Origin: Comamonas testosteroni TK102
Lineage (GTDB): Bacteria; Pseudomonadota; Gammaproteobacteria; Burkholderiales; Burkholderiaceae_C
Direction of reading: 5' to 3'
Length of the DNA stretch: 64,000 nt
Assembly (NCBI RefSeq): GCF_000739375.1
Contig: NZ_CP006704.1
Coordinates: 5,952,001-6,016,000 of the forward strand
Every line of letters begins with the position of its first letter. Position 1 is the first letter of the stretch. Below, in pieces: positions 38,159 through 46,715 of this stretch. Made by a program: the position numbers and the translations under genes. The notes beneath the pieces are model-generated. The model searched no databases, was not told where the DNA came from, and saw nothing but the letters and a program-made list of their open reading frames with translations.

Positions 38159-39133
38159 CTAGAGGTCTAGCACTAGGCAGTCTGACTTGCACCCAGAAAC
38201 ACAAATCATTATGGAGCGATTGGTGGCTTGCTCTTGCTTGCTCAGCACGAAGTCGTGATGGTCAACCTCACCAGAGATTACACGTGCTTCGCAAGCTCCA
38301 CAGACGCCTTCCTTGCAACTGTACTCTGCGTTCACGCCGGCTTCCAATATCGTGTCCAGCAGACTTTTGCCTGGCTGAACCTCGAGTTGAATGCCTGACT
38401 TTTTAAGGATAGCCGTATAGCCAGATTGCTCACCTGTACTGGGCTTTACCGTAGCTCCGCCAAAACGTTCAAGGTGCACATTGACATAGCCAAGTTCTTC
38501 ACATGTCCGCTCAAAGGCATCAAGCATTGAGGTTGGGCCACAGCAGTAGTAGTGCGCGCCCGGATGATGCGCACTGAGCAATGAGGCAAGATTGGGTGTC
38601 GCTTGTTGCTCATCGCTGAAGTGATAGGTCGCGGTCAATCTGCTGGGACACGTGGCAACCAGCTTCTCGACTTGCTCAAAAAATGCAGCCTCCGCTTTGC
38701 TGCGAGCACAATAAATAATGTGCGCAGACTTGCCCAAGGCTTGGAGTCTTTGAAGCATTGCGTAAATAGGCGTGATACCTATCCCGCCAGCGACCAGCAC
38801 CGTGTGCTCAGCACTTTCATCCAGCGCAAAGTGATTCCTTGGCACGCCGATTTCGATGTACTGTCCCACCCGAAGATTGTCGTGAACAAAAACTGAGCCA
38901 CCGCGGCTACTTGCATCCTTCTTGACGGCGACTACATATCGTTCGGTATCACCGGGGTTGATAAGGGAGTAGCTTCGTATGAGTCCGTTGCCTAGGTGGA
39001 GGTCCAAATGTGCGCCGGCCTCCACCGCAGAGAAACCCTGGGTGTCCTTGCCCGGGCGCAGTTCAAGGCTAATAGTGTCTGGCGCCTCAAGACGAACGCC
39101 GACAATCTGTGCCTGTACGGGCTTTGAAGCCAT
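38159..39133 (-). CDS. Oxygenase reductase, phthalate dioxygenase reductase type (VanB-like)
   Basis: About 324 residues: FMN-binding barrel (IRSYSLINPG near 66-75), NAD-binding domain (VLVAGGIGITPIYAML) and a C-terminal plant-type [2Fe-2S] domain (CKEGVCGACEARV plus a fourth Cys in MICVSGC). This is the class IA order. It passes electrons from NADH to the Rieske oxygenase encoded in the same operon. The start is at the ATG at 39133 (MASKPVQAQIVGV); the upstream open extension overlaps the SDR gene and is not protein-like. Last gene of an oxygenase-SDR-reductase operon. Confidence 0.93.
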   Translation of the reverse strand: MASKPVQAQIVGVRLEAPDTISLELRPGKDTQGFSAVEAGAHLDLHLGNGLIRSYSLINPGDTERYVVAVKKDASSRGGSVFVHDNLRVGQYIEIGVPRNHFALDESAEHTVLVAGGIGITPIYAMLQRLQALGKSAHIIYCARSKAEAAFFEQVEKLVATCPSRLTATYHFSDEQQATPNLASLLSAHHPGAHYYCCGPTSMLDAFERTCEELGYVNVHLERFGGATVKPSTGEQSGYTAILKKSGIQLEVQPGKSLLDTILEAGVNAEYSCKEGVCGACEARVISGEVDHHDFVLSKQEQATNRSIMICVSGCKSDCLVLDL

Positions 39134-39176
39134 AGAAAATCCTCGAGGCACCACCCGCCATAGGCGGGTGGCTTTC

Positions 39177-39953
39177 TTACATGATGTGAAGGCCGCCGTC
39201 GACCAGAAGCGTGGTTCCAGTGATGAACGAGGCTTCAGAGGACGCCATCCACAGGATTGGCCAAGCGATTTCGGTTGGGTCTGCCCAACGTCCAATGAGC
39301 GACGTGTCTTTGCGCTCTGTCTTGAGTTGCTCGACACTCTTACCAGCTGCTCCGGCGCGCCCTACGTGGAAATCCGTCAAGGTCGAACCTGGGCACACTG
39401 CATTGACACGAACACCGTTGGCAGATTCTTCAAATGCCAGCGAACGCGTGAACGAGAGTTGAGCAGCCTTAGTAGCGTCATATAACGCCATGCCTTTACG
39501 CCCTGTGACCGCGTAGCAAGATGAGACATTGACCACCGCACCACCGGATTTACGAAGCTCTCCAATGGCTGCATGGCAGTAGTTAGACATCCCCACTAAA
39601 TTGACGTTCACCATTGCTTGCCACTCCTCGGGCGTCGCTTCCGTCGCGGCAGAGTAGTTCCGCATGGCAGCGTTGTTCACGAGGATGTCTAGCTTGTTCC
39701 ACTTGCTGGTGGCCTGAGAAACTGCCTCAATGGCCGCGTTGCGGTCGGACACGTCCGCAACGAAACATTGAAGGCGTGCTTCTGGCATGACTTCGAGGAT
39801 TCGCTCACGGGTACGCTCAAGTGCTTCTCCATTGGCATCGACCATCAGCACAGAGGCCCCCTCCTGGCTAAAAAGGGCTGTTGCTGCTGCGCCGATGCCC
39901 GAACCGGCACCGGTAATGAGGGCTACTTTGTTATTCAGACGGGCTTCACGCAT
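39177..39953 (-). CDS. Short-chain dehydrogenase/reductase
   Basis: 258 residues, classical SDR with TGAGSGIG (about 15-22), NNAAM near 90, catalytic Ser in NVSSCYAV and YDATK (about 157-161). It lies between the Rieske oxygenase (15-bp gap) and its reductase (43-bp gap). An SDR in this position may rearomatise a cis-dihydrodiol, which would make the oxygenase a true dioxygenase, not a demethylase; the sequence cannot decide this. Confidence 0.9.
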   Translation of the reverse strand: MREARLNNKVALITGAGSGIGAAATALFSQEGASVLMVDANGEALERTRERILEVMPEARLQCFVADVSDRNAAIEAVSQATSKWNKLDILVNNAAMRNYSAATEATPEEWQAMVNVNLVGMSNYCHAAIGELRKSGGAVVNVSSCYAVTGRKGMALYDATKAAQLSFTRSLAFEESANGVRVNAVCPGSTLTDFHVGRAGAAGKSVEQLKTERKDTSLIGRWADPTEIAWPILWMASSEASFITGTTLLVDGGLHIM

Positions 39954-39968
39954 TTTTTCGCTCCTTGG

Positions 39969-41243
39969 TCACAGGCTGAAAACAGGCTTCTTTGTGCTGT
40001 CTGCCAGGTTCTCTTTTGCCCACTCCAATGGGTCGATGTCTCGATTCAGAAGGACGCCTGCAGGACGGACATGTTGCTCAGCGGAGTCAAGCGCAGGAGG
40101 TGTTTTTCCCTCCTCAAGACCGAGCGCTGCTTCATGCAGCATCCGACGCGCCATCACAATAGCTCGGTCTGTTGGGAGGAGTCGTTCAGCTTCATGGTCT
40201 TGAATGGAGCCCATGCTTTCTTGCAAGGAATAGTCCTGCGCAGAGAAGCCGAAGATACCGCTGTAGGCTCGCTTTTCCTTTTGAGCGAGTCGGTCCATGC
40301 CGTAATCGTTGTCACGGCTCTGCATGGGAATAAAACTGCCTGGTGCTTCGTATTCCACGTGAATACCTTTGCCAGCCTCCATGGCCTCGAGTTCTTCCGC
40401 AGAGAGAGGACGGTCGGGCTGCCAGTTGATGCTCCAGGCCCAGCAGTTGTGGTCATCAATGGGAACCCATACGTGGCCACCCAGAGCATGTTCGCCGAAT
40501 GGAGCGATGAGCGTGAACCAAGGGAAGAGGTACTGGGTGATACGCCAGTAGTAGGAGTCTGGTTCCCCATTGCGACGGCCAAACAGACTCAGGCCAAAAG
40601 GTGTTTGCTCAATTTCAAACTTAACGTTGCCATCGGCCTTGATGTAGTCAAGAGCCTTTACGCCTTGGTGCATTGGGTCGTGGTCGACTTCGAAGCTATG
40701 CACGTAGGAGACGTGAGCGGTGTCAATGCCGCCTTCCATTGCTTGCAGGTAGTTGCTGTACTGCAGTCGCTTGGACACGAAAACGTGCTCTGGAGGAAGC
40801 ATGCACCATTCGAGCTCTGGAGGCGCAGGCTGATGCTCTGCAGGGCCCATGTAGGCCCAAACTATCCCGCCGCGTTCAACGCAGGGATAGCCTTTGATAT
40901 GCATACGTGAACATGCTTGGGGCGAAGACGGAACATCCACGCACTTCCCATCACCGTCGAACTTCACACCGTGATATGCACAGCGGATACCGTTCTCTTC
41001 ATTACGGCCAAAGTAAAGCGAGACGCCACGATGAGAGCAAAACTCGCTGATGAGACATGCGCGACCTTCGGAGTTGCGAAACGCCAGCAGCTTTTCACCT
41101 AGGAGACCAACACGCACTTGAGGGCCATCGGCTTCAGCGATTTCATCCGATTTCAAGGCCGGCACCCAGTACCGACGAAGCAGGTTACCCATCTGGGTTC
41201 CTGGGCCGACACGCGTCAGTGTTTCAGACATTTCCTTGTTCAT
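39969..41243 (-). CDS. Rieske non-heme iron oxygenase, phthalate 4,5-dioxygenase-like
   Basis: About 424 residues, large subunit of an aromatic oxygenase. The Rieske site is C-x-H ... C-x2-H: Cys69 and His71 in EFCSHRG, Cys88 and His91 in RCAYHGVKF. The catalytic iron site is in GIDTAHVSYVHSFEVDHD (Asp plus two His). The form resembles the single-component-type phthalate dioxygenase / vanillate demethylase group, which fits the reductase downstream. It starts at the ATG at 41243 (MNKEMSETLT) or 41231; the further upstream frame is in the promoter. Divergent from an IclR regulator that probably controls it. The aromatic carboxylate substrate is not known. Confidence 0.92.
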   Translation of the reverse strand: MNKEMSETLTRVGPGTQMGNLLRRYWVPALKSDEIAEADGPQVRVGLLGEKLLAFRNSEGRACLISEFCSHRGVSLYFGRNEENGIRCAYHGVKFDGDGKCVDVPSSPQACSRMHIKGYPCVERGGIVWAYMGPAEHQPAPPELEWCMLPPEHVFVSKRLQYSNYLQAMEGGIDTAHVSYVHSFEVDHDPMHQGVKALDYIKADGNVKFEIEQTPFGLSLFGRRNGEPDSYYWRITQYLFPWFTLIAPFGEHALGGHVWVPIDDHNCWAWSINWQPDRPLSAEELEAMEAGKGIHVEYEAPGSFIPMQSRDNDYGMDRLAQKEKRAYSGIFGFSAQDYSLQESMGSIQDHEAERLLPTDRAIVMARRMLHEAALGLEEGKTPPALDSAEQHVRPAGVLLNRDIDPLEWAKENLADSTKKPVFSL

Positions 41244-41270
41244 CTGGGTCTCCGTTCGGACTTCAAACTG

Positions 41271-41307
41271 TCCATCTGTTGATAATGGAGTCCATTGTAC
41301 GAACAAT
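41271..41307. promoter_or_regulatory. Paired palindromes in the oxygenase/IclR promoter gap
   Basis: TCCAT-N9-ATGGA (41271-41289) and ATTGT-N4-ACAAT (41294-41307) lie between the divergent oxygenase operon and the iclR-type gene. This is where an IclR-family protein usually binds to control both its own gene and the catabolic operon. Confidence 0.55.
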
Positions 41308-41390
41308 AATTAGCTTGTCAATCTGGAGTGGCAAGGTTGTTGCGGGTCTTTGGGCGGTAACATAGAGAAAAATTTTTGAAATCCTGCTCT

Positions 41391-42143
41391 ATGTCTGAGA
41401 CTGAAAAGATTGGCGACAGTGTTCGCGCTGTTGACCGAGCCCTGGAGATACTTCTGGCCTTCACGGTCAGCGACCAAAGGCTCACTGCAGCGGAATTGCT
41501 CAAGCGCGTCGACTTGAGTCGTCCGACGCTGTACCGACTACTTAAAGCACTCGAACACAACGGGTTCATCGTTTCCTCCGGTGACCCTCAGCGCTTTGAA
41601 CTCGGTCCGTCCGTTGCTCACCTTTCACATGTCTGGAGCTCAAGCCTGGACGTGTCGGCGGTAGCTCAGCCAGCTATGCGCCGCCTGTGGGATGAAACTG
41701 GCGAGACGGTGTCGCTACTTGTTCACCAAGGCTCCAGCAGAATCTGTGTCGCAGAGCTGCCCAGTGCTCAGCCCTTGAGCTTTAAAAGAGGTGTGGGCTA
41801 TCGCGAAGACGTGACGCTAGGTGCCAGCGGCCGAGTCATCCTCGCGCATGTCCCGAATCCAGAGACATATCTGTCGAAAGACAAAGTCAAGAAGGCTGAC
41901 GTGCCCACGTTCATGAAGCGCCTTGAAGACGTGCGCAATGCCGGCTTCGCGGTCAGCAGGGACGAGCTCATTGAAGGCGCTGTAGCTGTTGCTGCTCCAT
42001 TTTTTGTCGGTGGAGGGAAAGTGATGGGCTCGCTGGCAGTGTTTGGCCCAAGCGTGCGCATGGGAGACAAAAAGGTCGAGCAGGTTGCGCAGTTGCTCAA
42101 AGTTGAAGCGGAGAAGCTATCTCAGGCTCTTGGACAACAGTAG
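41391..42143 (+). CDS. IclR family transcriptional regulator
   Basis: About 250 residues. An N-terminal winged helix (SVRAVDRALEILLAF ... LSRPTLYRLLKALEHNGF) is followed by the IclR effector-binding domain (GETVSLLVHQG, LGASGRVILAH, GFAVSRDELIEGAVAVAAP). IclR proteins of catabolic clusters bind the pathway acid and switch the divergent operon. The start is at the ATG at 41391; a TTG at 41376 is possible. It is convergent with the Bug receptor genes. Confidence 0.92.
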   Translation: MSETEKIGDSVRAVDRALEILLAFTVSDQRLTAAELLKRVDLSRPTLYRLLKALEHNGFIVSSGDPQRFELGPSVAHLSHVWSSSLDVSAVAQPAMRRLWDETGETVSLLVHQGSSRICVAELPSAQPLSFKRGVGYREDVTLGASGRVILAHVPNPETYLSKDKVKKADVPTFMKRLEDVRNAGFAVSRDELIEGAVAVAAPFFVGGGKVMGSLAVFGPSVRMGDKKVEQVAQLLKVEAEKLSQALGQQ

Positions 42144-42155
42144 TGCCCTATATGA

Positions 42156-42183
42156 GCGAAGGCGCCACAATGCGGCGCCCTCG
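42156..42183. terminator. Hairpin between convergent genes
   Basis: GCGAAGGCGCC and GGCGCCCTCGT pair with one mismatch around a 6-base loop, between the IclR gene and the convergent Bug receptor gene. No long T run. Confidence 0.6.
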
Positions 42184-42191
42184 TTAAAGCA

Positions 42192-43169
42192 TTAGTCGGC
42201 TCTCGCACCAGTCGACTTGATAACGGCACCCCAACGCGGGATTTCTGCCTTAATCCAGTCACGGAACTGCTCGGGTGAACCGGCAACAACCTCAAATTCC
42301 ATTTTTTCCAGTTGCGCCTTGACGTCAGGCATCCGAAGAATCTTTACGATTTCCTGGTTGTAGCGCTTGATGATTTCCGGTGGAGTCTTCCCAGGAGCAA
42401 GGAAGCCAATCCATGATGTAGCAACAAAGTTTGGAAAACCTTGTTCAATCATCGTGGGAACCTGTGGCATCGATGGAAAGCGCTTCGTTCCCGTCGTTGC
42501 AATTACCTTGAGACGCCCTTCTTGGACGAACTGCGAGATATTCCCTGGCACGAGGAAAGCTGCATCAACAATGCCACCAACTAAATCCACAACGGCCTGA
42601 GTTGCCCCCTTGTATGGGACGTGAGTGATGTCGGCACCAGTTGCTGACTTGAGCATTTCCATGGTCAAGTGAGATGCACTCCCCACGGACACTGAACCAT
42701 AGCTCATTGGCTTCTTCTTCGATAGCTCAATGAACTCCTTGACGTTGTTGGCCTTTACGCTGGGATGCACCGCCAGAAACTGAGGTGAAGAGACTGCCAG
42801 AGTGATAGGAGTCAAGTCCTTCTCAGGGTCATATGGAAGCGACTTGAAGAGAGTCTTGTTAATAGCGATAGGGCCATTGAATCCTGTTAGTAGGGTATGC
42901 CCATCTGGTGCGGCCTTTGCAACCTCAGCTGCCCCGATATTTCCGCCCGCACCGCCTTTGTTCTCAACAATGACGGCTTGCCCAAGGGCATCCTGCAATT
43001 TGTTTGCGACCAAACGAGCAAGCGTGTCGTTGGTGCTGCCGACGATTGGGACAATGATTCGAACGAGTTTAGTGGGCGACCATTGCTCTGCACTTCGCGC
43101 GAAGGGAGTCGCAGATGCGGCTGCCGCACCGAGCATCGCAAGTGCGGTGCGTCTTTGTATTGGTTTCAT
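42192..43169 (-). CDS. Tripartite tricarboxylate transporter receptor (Bug/TctC family)
   Basis: 325 residues: a signal peptide (RRTALAMLGAAAASATPFAR) and a periplasmic binding protein with family hallmarks such as VRIIVPIVGSTNDTLARLVA, VVENKGGAGGNIGA and ITHVPYKGATQAVVDLVGG. Bug proteins bind organic acids in the periplasm. Beta-proteobacteria hold very many, mostly without a linked TctA/TctB membrane pair, as here. It probably binds the cassette's aromatic acid or acts as a sensor. Same direction as the next Bug gene, 75 bp apart. Confidence 0.93.
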   Translation of the reverse strand: MKPIQRRTALAMLGAAAASATPFARSAEQWSPTKLVRIIVPIVGSTNDTLARLVANKLQDALGQAVIVENKGGAGGNIGAAEVAKAAPDGHTLLTGFNGPIAINKTLFKSLPYDPEKDLTPITLAVSSPQFLAVHPSVKANNVKEFIELSKKKPMSYGSVSVGSASHLTMEMLKSATGADITHVPYKGATQAVVDLVGGIVDAAFLVPGNISQFVQEGRLKVIATTGTKRFPSMPQVPTMIEQGFPNFVATSWIGFLAPGKTPPEIIKRYNQEIVKILRMPDVKAQLEKMEFEVVAGSPEQFRDWIKAEIPRWGAVIKSTGARAD

Positions 43170-43244
43170 CGGGGAGTCTCCTTATATGAGGGATGCCAGG
43201 TTCGGATGCCCAGCAATTTGGAAAGGGGGCGTCAACCTCTCCGT

Positions 43245-44216
43245 TTAATCCAGGGTCAGGTTTATTTTTCTGACGGCCTGACCAAGCTCGGTTCCTTGCT
43301 TGTCTATCAGTGAGTTCATAGCCGCTACGGAACTTCCAGTTGCGGTGTACCCAATCTCTTTCATCCGAGCAGTTACGCTGCTGCTTCGGAGTACTTTGTT
43401 AATGTCTGCATTCATCCGCTCGATGACGGAAGGTGGAGTACCAGCCGGAGCGAAAAGGCCTACCCAAGATGACGCGGCAAAGTTAGCTGGCCCGCCACTT
43501 TCCAACACCGTGGGAACGTCTGGATGTGCTGGTTCACGCTGAGGTGCAGCTATGGCAATAAACCGAAGCTTCCCCGCCTTTTCGAGATTCCCGGCGCTTG
43601 GAATCGAAGCAAACGCCCAATCAATGTCTCCTCGGGCGAGGCTGGTGTAAAGGGTCGAGTTTTCCTTGTATGGCACATGCGTCATGCGGACTGCGGCCGC
43701 ATCAGAGAGCATTTCGCCTCCTAGGTGCGCAATGCTCCCAATTTGCCATGAGCCATAGGTCAGCTTGTTGGGTGAAGCCTTCGCTGCAGCCAAAAGTTGA
43801 TTGACCGTTTTGTATGGCGAGTTGGCAGGGACAGCTACAAAGAAATAGCTTTCATGAAGTGGAGTGATGGGAGCCAAGTCACGCTTCACGGAGTACGGTA
43901 GCTTCTTGTAGAGATGCGGTAGTGCCGTGACATTCATCCCTTCAAGGTGCAACAAAGTTGTGCCATCTGGCACCGAACGCTTTGCTTCTGCAATCGCAAT
44001 AAAGCCACTTCCTCCAGGCTTGTTCTCGACGACTACAGGAATCTTCCAAGAGCTTGCGAGCGACTCAGCAATGATTCGCAACATTGCATCCGGTCCAGAA
44101 CCCACAGAGAACGCCGAGACGATTCGCACCCTAGAGGGCAACGTATCTTGCGCATACGTGCTCAGTGAAGCCAAAAGGCCGATGGCCAAGATGCTGACAA
44201 GGTTGCGTCGAATCAT
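43245..44216 (-). CDS. Tripartite tricarboxylate transporter receptor (Bug/TctC family)
   Basis: 323 residues: a signal peptide (LVSILAIGLLASLSTYA) and the Bug fold with VRIVSAFSVGSGPDAMLRII, VVVENKPGGSGFIAIA and MTHVPYKENSTLYTSLARG. It differs clearly from the downstream neighbour, so the two are not a recent duplication and may bind different acids of the same pathway. No membrane permease gene is nearby. Confidence 0.93.
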   Translation of the reverse strand: MIRRNLVSILAIGLLASLSTYAQDTLPSRVRIVSAFSVGSGPDAMLRIIAESLASSWKIPVVVENKPGGSGFIAIAEAKRSVPDGTTLLHLEGMNVTALPHLYKKLPYSVKRDLAPITPLHESYFFVAVPANSPYKTVNQLLAAAKASPNKLTYGSWQIGSIAHLGGEMLSDAAAVRMTHVPYKENSTLYTSLARGDIDWAFASIPSAGNLEKAGKLRFIAIAAPQREPAHPDVPTVLESGGPANFAASSWVGLFAPAGTPPSVIERMNADINKVLRSSSVTARMKEIGYTATGSSVAAMNSLIDKQGTELGQAVRKINLTLD

Positions 44217-44534
44217 GTTTCTCTTTTCGCGGGGCTATGGGATGAAACAAGTCATGCATGGTTGATGTAGCACAAGCTTGCTCTTGCATGTCCGTACTAA
44301 GGACAGGCGTATCATCACACGGACACAAAAGAATTTAACTAAGGGTATTCCTTAGAGATAAGTCATCCACCTTCGCTCAGACGTAACTTGGCCGACAGAT
44401 GACCCAACCGTCTGCGCCAACGTACTTCGCATGAGCCAGTTGGATGAGGCTTAGCTTTGGTCACGAGCCTTTGAGCGGGCACGACAACGCCTGCCCGCTC
44501 AAAGGCAGACAACAGCGTGATGCACCAAATGGAT
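44217..44534. other. Gap with a perfect 15-bp hairpin
   Basis: 318 bases without a gene, upstream of a Bug gene and downstream of the LysR gene (both leftward). It holds GCCTTTGAGCGGGCA (44467-44481) and its exact complement TGCCCGCTCAAAGGC (44492-44506) with a 10-base loop; no T run follows on either side. A second palindrome, CTAAGG-N5-CCTTAG, is at 44339-44355. The first is probably the end of the LysR transcript, the second a possible operator of the Bug genes. Confidence 0.6.
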
Positions 44535-45455
44535 TTAGCTAAAGAGCTCTTTTATGACTGAGCGCAGCCACAGAAGACCGGCTTCCTTGTTGAAGCGAGC
44601 ATGCCAGTACTGGCTTACCGCATAGCTAGGAAGTCGTAGAGGAGGACTATGTGTGGTGACATTGTGCGAGCGCTCAAAGTTCAGAGCCAAGCTACGAGGT
44701 ATCGTTGCAATGAGGTCGCTTTCCGCCACGATGGGGCCAATAGATAGGAAGTGCCCAACCTTCATTGCAATGCGCGCATTAACGTTCGGTGCCCGCAAGA
44801 ATGCATCTACAGCTGACGCGTGAGCAGTGTTGTCAAAGCCAGTGACAACATGCCCAAGACTTTTGAATTGAGACAACGTCAGCTTTGCTGGGATTTTGGG
44901 GTGGTCACGTCTGGCTATGCAGGCATATTGCGCATCGAAGAGCTTTTGCTGATACAGACCGTCGTTCTCGAAGTTGAAGTATCCAAGCGCCAAATCAACG
45001 CTCCCCATGGCCATCGCCTTTGCGAGCTGAGGCGTCGACAACTGTCTTGACTCAATATCCACACTCGGCGCGACGCGCGCAATGTGTGCGGCGAGACGCG
45101 GCAAGAAGACCTGCTCGGCCGTATCCGACATCGCAAGATGAAAGGTCCGATTCGACGTTCGCGGCTCGAATCCAGACGCCTCTAAAGAGCGTCGTACGAC
45201 TTCAAGAACAACGCCTGCGCACTCAAAAAGCGCATCAGCAGCAGGAGTTGGCAGCAACCCCTCGGAGCTTCTGACGAAAAGCTGGTCTCCGTATGCATCT
45301 CTAAGCCTAGCTAGACAACGACTCATCGCAGGTTGACTAAGGCCAAGCTCTAACCCTGCCGCAGTCAGGCTCCGCAATCGATACACGGCATCGAATAACT
45401 CCAGGAGATTGAAGTCAACGCGATTGGAAAGCCGTTGTGTAGCTCTAACCATCAT
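44535..45455 (-). CDS. LysR family transcriptional regulator
   Basis: About 306 residues. The winged helix-turn-helix is VDFNLLELFDAVYRLRSLTA ... LGLSQPAMSRCLARLRDAYG; the rest is the inducer-binding domain. The N-terminal pattern is that of the PcpR/NodD-like group. It starts at one of two adjacent ATG codons (45455 or 45452) behind AGGAG; a TTG at 45473 is less likely. Divergent from the enolase-superfamily gene with 91 bases between, the standard LysR set-up for controlling that operon. Confidence 0.92.
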   Translation of the reverse strand: MMVRATQRLSNRVDFNLLELFDAVYRLRSLTAAGLELGLSQPAMSRCLARLRDAYGDQLFVRSSEGLLPTPAADALFECAGVVLEVVRRSLEASGFEPRTSNRTFHLAMSDTAEQVFLPRLAAHIARVAPSVDIESRQLSTPQLAKAMAMGSVDLALGYFNFENDGLYQQKLFDAQYACIARRDHPKIPAKLTLSQFKSLGHVVTGFDNTAHASAVDAFLRAPNVNARIAMKVGHFLSIGPIVAESDLIATIPRSLALNFERSHNVTTHSPPLRLPSYAVSQYWHARFNKEAGLLWLRSVIKELFS

Positions 45456-45546
45456 GCTCCTAGAGAATGCCAACTATCAGTACATATCATTTTACGCATG
45501 ACGTGCCCGAACCTACGATTAGCTATCGACGTTTGCAGAGGCATTC

Positions 45547-46680
45547 ATGCGCATCACTTCTATACGGGCACATGCCCTCGTTGTACCGACTGCGGTCCAA
45601 GTTCCAGGCGTAGGTGAACATCGCGAACAGCTAGGCTGCTGCGTTGTTGTTGTTGAGACTGACGAGGGCTACGTTGGTCACGGTCTCACTGGGATAACAC
45701 AAGAAGCAGTAGTACAGACCGTGGTGAATGATGTGCTTGCACCAGCACTCATTGGCACCGACCCCATGCTGCATGAAGCTCGTTGGGAACAGATGTACTG
45801 GATGCTGTCTTCCCGAGGACAAACAGGTTACGCACAGCATGCGATTGCTGCGTTGGACATTGCTCTCTGGGACATCAAAGGACATGCTCTGCAGCAGCCA
45901 ATTTGGAAGTTGCTCGGAGGAGCACGTAAGCGAGTACCCGTGTACTCGACATTTGGATTTGATTTCCTATCCAAGGACGAATTAGTCGCAGCCGCGAAGT
46001 CCATAACCGCTCAGGGATTGCGACATCTGAAGATGGTGGTTGGACATCGGGCACTTCAACGAAGAGATACATCCAAGAGCCGTGAACTTGGGCAAGTAAT
46101 CCGCGCAGATGCGGAACGCGTTCGCGCAGTCCGAGAGGCGGTCTCGGCCGAAACAACCCTCTACATCGATGCGAACTGCAGCCTCGATGCATATCACGCA
46201 GGAAGACTTGCATCCATGGTTGCAGACTGCGGTATTGGCTTCTTCGAAGAGCCAGTAACGCAGAACGACGCAAGTGCACTTGCTCACCTACGCAGAACAA
46301 GCGGAATCCCCATTACTTGCGGCCAAAACGAAGGCCTCGCACACCGATTCAAAGACTGGCTAGTAAACGGAAGCGTTGACTATCTACAGCCCAATGTGGT
46401 CATCAGCGGAGGGTTTACACAATGCGCTCGCATTGCTGCTTTGGCGTCCGCGTTCAACGTGAACATCACAAACGGTGGTGCATTTCCATTGCACAACATG
46501 CATCTGCAAGCAGGGGTTTCCAACGGCACAAAGGTCGAATGGCACCTTCCCGTGGTTGCCCTGATGAAGGAAATCTATGAGGGCTACCCGGTACCCCAAG
46601 ACGGAGAAATCGCGCTAACCGATAAACCAGGTCTGGGGTTCAGCCTCCGGCGTAGCGCACTCGAGCAGTTTGCAATTTGA
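45547..46680 (+). CDS. Mandelate racemase/muconate lactonizing enzyme family protein
   Basis: 377 residues of the enolase superfamily, which abstracts the proton next to a carboxylate. The N-terminal capping domain is followed by a barrel. Metal ligands are the Asp in YIDANCS, a Glu in FFEEPV and a Glu in CGQNEG. The base position usually reading K-x-K in mandelate racemase reads LKMVVG, so the second Lys is replaced by Val. A His is present in the late LHNMHL segment. A changed base suggests one-sided chemistry (dehydration or a single enantiomer) and not simple racemisation. First gene of an operon with a Bug receptor, a benzoylformate-decarboxylase-like and a mandelate-dehydrogenase-like enzyme. 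Confidence 0.88.
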   Translation: MRITSIRAHALVVPTAVQVPGVGEHREQLGCCVVVVETDEGYVGHGLTGITQEAVVQTVVNDVLAPALIGTDPMLHEARWEQMYWMLSSRGQTGYAQHAIAALDIALWDIKGHALQQPIWKLLGGARKRVPVYSTFGFDFLSKDELVAAAKSITAQGLRHLKMVVGHRALQRRDTSKSRELGQVIRADAERVRAVREAVSAETTLYIDANCSLDAYHAGRLASMVADCGIGFFEEPVTQNDASALAHLRRTSGIPITCGQNEGLAHRFKDWLVNGSVDYLQPNVVISGGFTQCARIAALASAFNVNITNGGAFPLHNMHLQAGVSNGTKVEWHLPVVALMKEIYEGYPVPQDGEIALTDKPGLGFSLRRSALEQFAI

Positions 46681-46715
46681 CGAGCCTTTCCCACACCCAA
46701 CAACAAGGAGACATT

